Positions 7,482 to 12,693 of a DNA stretch of 12,693 bases are shown here, in pieces (the stretch's first letter is position 1; every line of letters begins with the position of its first letter). A program made the translations under genes and the position numbers. Below the pieces are notes generated by a model, which saw only the letters and a list, made by a program, of their open reading frames with translations, was not told the DNA's origin and did no database searches. Where the stretch lies: contig QFQP01000072.1 in the NCBI GenBank assembly GCA_003243425.1, positions 1-12,693 on the forward strand, read 5' to 3'. The DNA is from Archangium gephyra (GTDB lineage: Bacteria; Myxococcota; Myxococcia; Myxococcales; Myxococcaceae).

Positions 7482-7532
7482 CATTAAATGAGTAAAAATG
7501 GCGCCAAAATCGCCTCATTTACTCATTTAATG
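7482..7532. promoter_or_regulatory. Divergent control region: perfect 15-bp inverted repeat, probable operator
   Basis: CATTAAATGAGTAAA (7482-7496) is repeated in perfect inversion as TTTACTCATTTAATG (7518-7532), with a 21-base spacer in which GGCG (7500-7503) also pairs with CGCC (7511-7514). It is an AT-rich island between the start of the minus-strand giant gene (7440) and hipA (7579). Each arm contains an outward-facing TTTAAT that could be a -10 box (7526-7531 plus, 7488-7483 minus), though no good -35 box is visible. HipB-type antitoxins repress their own promoters through inverted repeats, so an operator for the downstream antitoxin is the likeliest role. That link is inference. Confidence 0.65.
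7514..7529 (+). repeat. Tandem 8-bp direct repeat CTCATTTA
   Basis: CTCATTTA occurs twice back to back at 7514-7521 and 7522-7529. The opposite arm of the inverted repeat has TAAATGAG at 7485-7492 followed by the imperfect copy TAAAAATG. Each arm is therefore close to a double half-site, as expected for cooperative binding of a dimeric repressor. Confidence 0.6.
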
Positions 7533-7578
7533 GTCAAATCCGCGCGAGGAACGGGCAAATCGAGTACTTTGATGATGA

Positions 7579-8853
7579 ATGAGTGCGGTCGCGCTGGAAC
7601 TGCTGATCGACGGGCACTGGCACAAAGCCGGCACGCTCGAGGTGCCCGACGAAGCTGCGGGACCGAGCGGTCAGAGCTTCTTCGAATACGACTTCGACTT
7701 CCTCGACACGTGGGTGGACTCGGGCCGGTTCGATGTCGCCGTGAGCCTGACGATGCCGCTCGAATTCGGCCCAACGGTGCGCACGTCGTGGCCGACATTT
7801 CTCGACGACCTGCGGCCGATGGGGAACGCCCGAACCTGGTGGCTGAATCGTTTTCGGCTTCCCGACACGCCGAGCAGCGACTTCCGGTTGCTGCGTGACG
7901 GCACCGTCGCGCCGATCGGCAACGTTCGTATCCGCGAGGCGGTCCCGACGGAGCGCACCGAGCCGCGACGGTTTCCAGCGAGCGCGGTCGTCGAACGCGA
8001 ACACGACTTCATCACCTGGGCGGCGGATCACGGCGCGCAGGTCGGCGGTGCAACGGGCGCTGGTGGCGAATCGCCCAAGCTGCTCCTGCGCAGAACGACG
8101 AACGACGAGGTGTGGATCGACGTCGGTCAAGACGCGCCCGACGACGCAGACGCACTCGTGCTGGTGAAGTTTGCGCGCGGAAAGAGTGAGCGGGATCGCG
8201 TCATCCTCCGCTCCGAATACGTCTACTACCGCGCACTGCAGAAGCTCGGCATCGACACCATCGCGGCCGACGGCATGGAACTGCGCGAAGGCAAGAACGG
8301 GCCGAGCCTGTGGCTGCCGCGCTTCGACCACCGTGGCGGAACCCGGTTGGGTGTCGAGTCGATGTACTCGCTGCTTGGCGCTGCGCCTGGCACGAGGCTT
8401 CGTCATCAAGACGTGCTCAGCGCGCTGCAAAAGGTCTGCACCGGCGATTGGCCCGCGGTGCTCACCGAGTACGTGCGGCGTGACGTGCTCAACCTCGTGT
8501 TCGGAAACTCCGACAACCACGGCCGCAACACGTCGGTCGTGAAGAGCGCGACCGAGGTGTCGCTCGCGCCCATCTACGACTTCGCGCCGATGAAGATGGA
8601 CCTCGAAGGCCTCACGCGCACCACCACCTGGGGAACGTTCGAGCGGGGTGGCGACGTCGATTGGAAGAAGCTGTTGCCGACGTTCGGTGAACACGAAGCC
8701 ACGCTTCGCGCTTCGCTTCGTGAATTGGCGGAGCAGCTCGCAGAGTTACCGCGACTGCTCCGCAAGCTCGGGCTTCCGAAAGAGACGATGGAGTTCCCGG
8801 CGCTGGGTCTTGCAGAAACTGCCGCACGGCTGCGCGTGTGGGGGCTGCGATGA
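7579..8853 (+). CDS. hipA: HipA-family kinase toxin
   Basis: The 424-residue protein is close to E. coli HipA in length. HipA is a Ser/Thr kinase that inactivates glutamyl-tRNA synthetase and induces dormancy; the target here is unknown. Residues 1-125 form the N-terminal HipA subdomain. 'GGESPKLLL' (162-170) is the nucleotide-binding loop, and 'LVKF' carries the ATP-binding Lys197. 'GNSDNHGRN' has the catalytic Asp312 and metal-binding Asn317, and 'YDFAPMK' gives the DFG-like Asp334. All key residues are present, so the kinase should be active. The start at ATG 7579 follows directly on an in-frame TGA (7576-7578), so no upstream start is possible; no Shine-Dalgarno site is visible. The stop overlaps the antitoxin start as ATGA. 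The toxin lies before its antitoxin, unlike classical hipBA. Confidence 0.88.
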   Translation: MSAVALELLIDGHWHKAGTLEVPDEAAGPSGQSFFEYDFDFLDTWVDSGRFDVAVSLTMPLEFGPTVRTSWPTFLDDLRPMGNARTWWLNRFRLPDTPSSDFRLLRDGTVAPIGNVRIREAVPTERTEPRRFPASAVVEREHDFITWAADHGAQVGGATGAGGESPKLLLRRTTNDEVWIDVGQDAPDDADALVLVKFARGKSERDRVILRSEYVYYRALQKLGIDTIAADGMELREGKNGPSLWLPRFDHRGGTRLGVESMYSLLGAAPGTRLRHQDVLSALQKVCTGDWPAVLTEYVRRDVLNLVFGNSDNHGRNTSVVKSATEVSLAPIYDFAPMKMDLEGLTRTTTWGTFERGGDVDWKKLLPTFGEHEATLRASLRELAEQLAELPRLLRKLGLPKETMEFPALGLAETAARLRVWGLR

Positions 8854-9251
8854 AGCGCGAAGACATCGCGGCCATGGGTCCGCTCGAACGCAAGGCGCTG
8901 CTCGAGGACGTCGCCGCGTTGGTGCATTCCGGTGAGTGGCGCTTCGGTGAAGCGGTGCGGTTCCTCCGTGCGGTGGTGTTGCGAAAGAGCCGCGCTGACT
9001 TTTCACGCATGGTCGGTGTCTCACCTTCGGCGCTCCAGCAGATCGAAGACACGCTCGACGCGAACCCGACCGTCGACACCTTGAATCGCCTGTTCCGACC
9101 CTTCGGCGCGACCATGGGCCTTCGCTTTCCGCGCATGGAGCTGCAACCACCGCCGACGGTCGAGCGCGAACAACGCCGCGAGAGGCTGAAGAATGCGCTG
9201 GCGGGCGCTCACAAGCGGCGGCGAAAGAAGGACGGGGCTCAGTCGGGCTGA
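8850..9251 (+). CDS. HipB-like HTH antitoxin
   Basis: The 133-residue protein probably neutralises the adjacent HipA kinase and represses the module. After an N-terminal helical part (1-35, 'LERKALLEDVAALVHSGEW'), residues about 38-95 form an Xre/Cro-type helix-turn-helix: 'SRADFSRMVGVSPSALQQIE' carries the two recognition-unit helices and 'ANPTVDTLNRLFRPFG' is the typical following stretch. The C-terminus is rich in Arg and Lys. ATG 8850 overlaps the toxin stop by four bases (ATGA), implying translational coupling; a GTG at 8838 is an alternative start adding four residues. Its likely binding site is the inverted repeat at 7482-7532. Partnership with the toxin is inferred from fusion-like spacing and the HTH family. 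Confidence 0.82.
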   Translation: MKREDIAAMGPLERKALLEDVAALVHSGEWRFGEAVRFLRAVVLRKSRADFSRMVGVSPSALQQIEDTLDANPTVDTLNRLFRPFGATMGLRFPRMELQPPPTVEREQRRERLKNALAGAHKRRRKKDGAQSG

Positions 9252-9301
9252 ATCGTGATGCCCACCAGCACCTGACGGCTGGTGAGCACGCGGCTGCCAT
9301 T
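9239..9301 (-). pseudogene. Possible C-terminal remnant of a lost gene
   Basis: On the minus strand 20 open codons, 'NGSRVLTSRQVLVGITIQPD', end in a TGA at 9241-9239, and an in-frame stop (9304-9302) sits just upstream. The peptide reads like the natural end of a protein, but nothing in frame continues upstream. It overlaps the last bases of the antitoxin gene on the other strand. It could be the tail of a gene whose remainder was deleted, or chance. The family is not recognised. Confidence 0.3.
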
Positions 9302-9544
9302 TCACGACGCACGTGTCGCTTCGCCGGGTGTACGCGCCGGGCGTCGTCGCAGGTCGCGACACTTCGGCCGGAGGTCTTCACGCCGGTAACGTCGTGTATC
9401 GCCCCGAGTGGCTCGCGAAGTTCAGGCCGCGCCCCGTCGAGACCTTGCGAATCACTGCCGCGCTCGGCGCCGATGGTCTGCGCCGGGTGTCACCGCGATT
9501 GCCGTGAAAGACAATCGTCCGCGCTTCAGTACGGTCCGCCACCA
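9252..9544. other. Intergenic region with decayed sequence
   Basis: No complete gene is seen. A hairpin with the 7-bp stem CACCAGC (9263-9269) and GCTGGTG (9278-9284) lies 12 bases past the antitoxin stop but lacks a T-run, so it is at best a weak terminator. A 64-codon plus-strand frame (9313-9507) has a plausible start but no recognisable content. The promoter of the following gene pair should lie here; none is clear. Confidence 0.5.
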
Positions 9545-9993
9545 ATGACATCCACGCATCGCGGCTCGTTCATGGCCGGAGGTTGGCTCTGGTACGTCGG
9601 CGGTCTGCTGATCATCTCCGGGTGCTCAGCGTGCCGAAAGGCACCATCGCCATGGGGCTCGTCACCATCCTCATCGGCCTCGGTTGCCTCGCGATGCCGG
9701 TGCTCGGGTGGAAGCAGACGCTCGAGCTCACCGACTCGGGCTTCACGTGGACACGGGTGACCGGCGTGCTGCAGGTGCGGCGCGACGAAGTGAAGAAGGT
9801 GACGCTCATTCGCCACCACAGCCGCATGGGCTTCTACGAAGAACTGAAGGTCGAGCTGAACGACGGCCGCGAGCTCGCCATTGAAGGCGTCGAACGCGCG
9901 GAAGAAGCGGCGAACCTGATTCACGCGATGACGTCACGCGAAGTGCCGAGCGTCGCCTCAACCGGCTGGAAAGCCGCAGGAGCGAAGGCGTGA
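9545..9993 (+). pseudogene. Two-helix membrane protein with PH-like domain, frameshifted
   Basis: The gene reads from ATG 9545 'MTSTHRGSFMAGGWLWYVGG' through a first hydrophobic helix, then loses frame at about 9620. The natural continuation, starting 'VLSVPKGTIAMGLVTILIG', lies in another frame and runs to 9993. One G added to the GGG run at 9620-9622 restores a 149-residue product. It would have two membrane helices (about residues 12-28 and 32-50) followed by a beta-rich domain with 'LELTDSGFTWTRVTGVLQV' and 'EVKKVTLIRHH', like small bacterial PH-type domains. The domain call is from pattern only. As read, translation could begin only at the TTG 9583 or GTG 9622, giving a shortened protein. 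It is coupled to the next gene by overlap. Confidence 0.7.
9978..9982 (+). promoter_or_regulatory. Shine-Dalgarno site for the gene at 9990
   Basis: AGGAG lies 7 bases before the GTG at 9990, inside the 3' end of the preceding gene. It supports the GTG start, which overlaps the preceding stop as GTGA. Confidence 0.7.
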
Positions 9994-10706
9994 ACGAAAT
10001 TCCCCCCATCGTCTTCATCGCGCCCATCCTCACCATCGCGGTCGCCGTCTACATGGTGATCAACAAGGGCCGCGCCGCGAAGAACCTCGACGCGCAGTGG
10101 ACACAGTACCGCGCAGGCGAGCTGGCGACGCGGCTGGGGCTGCAGCTGGTGAAGGGCGACCCGGCGTTCAACCTCTTCATCCGCCAGGCGAACGTCGACG
10201 TGTCGCGCGGCCCGAGTGACGGAAAGCCGGTGCACGTCGAGGTGCTGCTCGAAGGCGAACACGACGGCTCCGAGACGTCGCTCCGCTACCTGTACCGCGT
10301 GGAGCAGGACACGGAGTTCACACGCGTGGTGTGGCGCATCTGGCACGACTGCCGGATGACGGTGCGCACGAAGCAGGCGTTCCCCGAGTTCGAAGTGGTC
10401 TCGCGCAAGGCGCCGATGGGCCCCATCGCCAAGACGAAGACGCTGGTCGCCAGGCCCACCGGGAACGCCGTCGTCGACAAGACGTACGTGGTGATGACCA
10501 ACGAGAAGGGCATGGCCGACGCGCTCGGTCAGCACCTCGAGGCGTTCTCGCGCTTCGGAAATTCTGGCGTGCACCTCGTGGGTGACGGCGAAGAAGTCAG
10601 CTTCGTGATGAAGCAGGACAAGGCGCCGCTGCTGGCCAACGCGCTCTATTACGCGGAAGACATGCAGCGGCTGCTGGTGAAGCTGGCGCAGGGCATCGGC
10701 GGCTGA
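9990..10706 (+). CDS. Membrane-anchored protein of unknown function, 238 residues
   Basis: A single hydrophobic helix (about residues 5-24, 'PPIVFIAPILTIAVAVYMVI') anchors a soluble domain of about 200 residues. The domain alternates beta-rich stretches such as 'KPVHVEVLLEGEHDG' and 'YLYRVEQDTEF' with a C-terminal amphipathic helix. I recognise no family. The GTG start is supported by AGGAG at 9978-9982 and overlaps the preceding stop by four bases, so the two genes are translationally coupled and their products may act together at the membrane. The stop abuts that of the convergent gene at 10707, without room for an intergenic terminator. Confidence 0.78.
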   Translation: MNEIPPIVFIAPILTIAVAVYMVINKGRAAKNLDAQWTQYRAGELATRLGLQLVKGDPAFNLFIRQANVDVSRGPSDGKPVHVEVLLEGEHDGSETSLRYLYRVEQDTEFTRVVWRIWHDCRMTVRTKQAFPEFEVVSRKAPMGPIAKTKTLVARPTGNAVVDKTYVVMTNEKGMADALGQHLEAFSRFGNSGVHLVGDGEEVSFVMKQDKAPLLANALYYAEDMQRLLVKLAQGIGG

Positions 10707-12527
10707 TCAACGGTTGAGCGCGAGGATGGCCGCGACGACGGCGGCTCCGACGACGAGCCACACCCAGCTCGGAATCAAGGACTCAGGGGCCGGCGGCGTC
10801 GGGGCGGCTGCGGCCGGGTCTGCAGCCCGGGGCGGCTCGACCGGCGCATCGTCGCCTTCGATGTGCGTCTCGAACCACGCGCTCAGCGCGTCGCGCGCCT
10901 CTGCCGTGATGCCCGGCAACTCGCGGAACTCGGGGACGAGCGCCAACGCGCGCGGCTCGCAGGCGTGCGGCAGCAGGTCGTTCACCACCTCGGTCAACAT
11001 GGTCACCGCCTCCCGTGCAGCCGCAGGGTCACGACGCGCCTTCTCTGCGAGCGCCGTCACCGCGACCGCCGACGTCCAATCGACGGGGCCAAACAGCAAT
11101 GACTCGAAGTGTGGCTTGAGTTCACGCCACGGCATCGGCAGCTGCGCGAGCACGAAGGCGATGCCCAGTTGGTAGCGATAGAGCCCGTCGGGCAACGTCT
11201 CGAGCCACGGCTCATCGACCGGCGGGTGCACCATCGCGGCCATCAATTCTGCGGGCGTGACGGTGAGCGACTTCGCGAGCGCAGCGGCCCGCGACCACAT
11301 CGACTCCTTGCTGTCGGGAGCACCGGCGGTCGCGAGCTGCGCGCGAAGGTCGTCGGCCGGGGCAGCGGACACCTGCACCATCACCCCGCCGACTTCGTGC
11401 CAGGTCGACGGCGGTGCGCCACGAACCTGTTTCCGCGGGTCGCGCTCGAACGCTGGAATACCCGCGAGCGAATACCGGGCGACCGAAACGTCACTCGTCC
11501 CCGACGCAAACAACGCGATCAGCAGTCGATTCGACGGCGCTTCCCAGCCGTCCAGCGCGACCTCCACCTCCGACGAGCCGACGTGGAACTTCTCGCGATG
11601 TTCGCGAAGCAGGCCCACGGTCGCGTCGCTCGGAGCCGAGATCGGCCCGCGCTCCATGCGAAGGAAGCCGTCGAGCAGGTCGATGACGTCTCCATCGGTG
11701 CCGTTGGCGGCCAACAACCGCATGCCGCTCAGCTGTGTGCCCCGCTCGCCGGGGACGGTCTCGAGGAGCTTGCCGGCCTCGCCGAAATCACGCAGCGCGA
11801 GGTGACAGCGCACCTGCTCGAGCACGTCGGAGCGCCCTGATTCCGGGAACTCGCTGGCCTTCTGAAACGACTTCAGCGCCGCCGCGAAATCTCCCGAAGC
11901 GCGCTGCGCGAGGCCACGCTGAACGCACCCGAAGTATCCAGAGACGCCTTCGACCGTCGCGAATGACTTCTCGAGCAGACCGAGACGCCGGTAGATGCCC
12001 GCCGCCACGAAGCGCAGTGACTCGTCGACAGGGGAGGCCTCGAGCGCGACGTCGGCGAGCGCTTCGTAGCCCGACAACAGCTCACGTTCGCCGGGGAACA
12101 ACCGGTGGAGCCCGATGGTGCTTTGCCCCACCATCGACAGCAGCCGCGTGAGCTGATCGCGGGCCTCGCTCGCGAGCTGTCGACCCGCGGCCCGCGCCGT
12201 CGCCACCCAGGCGGCGAGCAGTGCTTCGAAGCGGCGCGCGGGAAACAGCTCGGCGAGCTGCGCCACCAGCACGATGGCTTCGTCGACGCGACCCACGCGA
12301 CGCAGGGCGAAGCCCTTGAGCAGCCTGGTGCCCACGAAGCCGTCCTCGGCCAGCAGCTCGAGGAGCGGATGCTTCGCGGCGATGGCTTCGACGCTGGCGT
12401 GAATGCGCTCCTCGTTCGGTGAGAGCGCGAGGGCCGCTCCGAGGTGCGTGAGCGCATGGCTCACGTCGCCGACGCTGATCAATCTCTCGGCGGTCTCCAG
12501 CTCGTCCTGCCAACGCATTTCGGCCAT
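10707..12527 (-). CDS. TPR-like protein with C-terminal membrane anchor
   Basis: The product has 606 residues from ATG 12527 ('MAEMRWQDELETAERLISVG'). Most of it is alpha-helical with degenerate TPR-type pairs, for example 'ISVGDVSHALTHLGAALALSP' near the start and 'AALKSFQKASEFPESG' mid-protein. A Pro/Ala-rich linker (about 555-582) leads to a C-terminal hydrophobic helix ending 'VAAILALNR', so it is a tail-anchored protein with its TPR part in the cytoplasm. TPR arrays mediate protein-protein contacts; the partner is unknown. The frame is open back to 12611, but the extra 28 residues are low-complexity and not coding-like. No strong Shine-Dalgarno site is seen; the ATG three codons later (12518) is also possible. 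Confidence 0.8.
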   Translation of the reverse strand: MAEMRWQDELETAERLISVGDVSHALTHLGAALALSPNEERIHASVEAIAAKHPLLELLAEDGFVGTRLLKGFALRRVGRVDEAIVLVAQLAELFPARRFEALLAAWVATARAAGRQLASEARDQLTRLLSMVGQSTIGLHRLFPGERELLSGYEALADVALEASPVDESLRFVAAGIYRRLGLLEKSFATVEGVSGYFGCVQRGLAQRASGDFAAALKSFQKASEFPESGRSDVLEQVRCHLALRDFGEAGKLLETVPGERGTQLSGMRLLAANGTDGDVIDLLDGFLRMERGPISAPSDATVGLLREHREKFHVGSSEVEVALDGWEAPSNRLLIALFASGTSDVSVARYSLAGIPAFERDPRKQVRGAPPSTWHEVGGVMVQVSAAPADDLRAQLATAGAPDSKESMWSRAAALAKSLTVTPAELMAAMVHPPVDEPWLETLPDGLYRYQLGIAFVLAQLPMPWRELKPHFESLLFGPVDWTSAVAVTALAEKARRDPAAAREAVTMLTEVVNDLLPHACEPRALALVPEFRELPGITAEARDALSAWFETHIEGDDAPVEPPRAADPAAAAPTPPAPESLIPSWVWLVVGAAVVAAILALNR

Positions 12528-12693
12528 GCGCCGCTTCTTATGGTGGAGGGTCGACGCTTCAACTGCCAAACCCGAGCGGCCTGAATGGAGGCAGTGCGGT
12601 GGAGATTCCACGCCGTGCTCGTCGCAGGCTGGCCCCTCAGCTCCTCAGCCGCGTGAGCCAACTTGTGGTCGTTCGTAGAGCGAAGGCGGTCAA
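12528..12693. other. Window end, no gene seen
   Basis: This end should contain the promoter of the minus-strand TPR-like gene. I see no clear promoter, repeat or coding frame, and frames crossing it are antisense to or upstream of the gene. Confidence 0.4.

Noticed and set aside
7488..7898. 136-codon plus-strand frame starting inside the inverted repeat
   Set aside because: It covers the start of hipA in another frame and loses any coding character; the hipA frame is clearly the real one.
7534..8694. 386-codon open frame on the minus strand
   Set aside because: It is antisense to hipA, which has all kinase motifs; the minus-strand product has no recognisable feature.
9263..9284. Hairpin after the antitoxin gene as a terminator
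   Set aside because: The 7-bp stem has an 8-base loop and no T-run, so it may be chance in GC-rich DNA.
9311..9362. Inverted repeat GTGTCGC...GCGACAC
   Set aside because: Seven bases with a 38-base gap are expected by chance in such GC-rich sequence.
9313..9507. 64-codon plus-strand frame
   Set aside because: No ribosome site, no recognisable content and a decayed surrounding; not annotated as a gene.

Overview
The window is GC-rich bacterial DNA with strong G/C third-position codon use. The mix of a secreted lipase lipoprotein, TPR proteins, a very large TPR/DUF3857/transglutaminase-like protein and several small membrane proteins looks like a myxobacterium (Myxococcota). That is a judgement from protein style, not a database match. 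There are no rRNA or tRNA genes, no CRISPR array and no replication origin.

Region 1 (1-1338): the 3' part of an IS3-family insertion sequence, IS407-group-like, with orfA, a textbook -1 frameshift signal, and an orfB broken by a one-base deletion. Its right end (about 1174) interrupts a minus-strand alpha/beta-hydrolase gene, of which only the first ~55 codons remain. Positions 1339-1657 hold no convincing gene.

Region 2 (1658-3748): three plus-strand genes: a lipase-family lipoprotein with complete catalytic triad, a 108-residue protein of unknown function, and a two-helix membrane protein with a proline-rich tail. A strong intrinsic terminator follows, then a second inverted repeat.

Region 3 (3796-7440, minus): one 1214-residue exported protein: beta-sandwich, TPR array, DUF3857 and transglutaminase-like domain with Cys/His/Asp all present.

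Region 4 (7441-9251): an AT-rich divergent control region with a perfect 15-bp inverted repeat and a tandem 8-bp repeat, then a HipA-family kinase toxin gene and an overlapping HTH antitoxin gene. The toxin comes first, the reverse of the classical hipBA order.

Region 5 (9252-10706): decayed sequence with a 20-codon in-frame remnant on the minus strand, then a translationally coupled pair of small membrane proteins. The first is frameshifted at about 9620.

Region 6 (10707-12527, minus): a TPR-like, C-terminally membrane-anchored protein whose stop codon abuts that of the previous gene. The last 166 bases show no gene.

The most notable items are the hip module with its symmetrical control region, and the IS insertion in the hydrolase gene. 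Two single-base frameshifts (about 495 and 620 bases past 9000, i.e. 9620) both fall where one base is missing from a short same-base run, so assembly error must be considered. I see no clear evidence of a wholly new multi-gene system.
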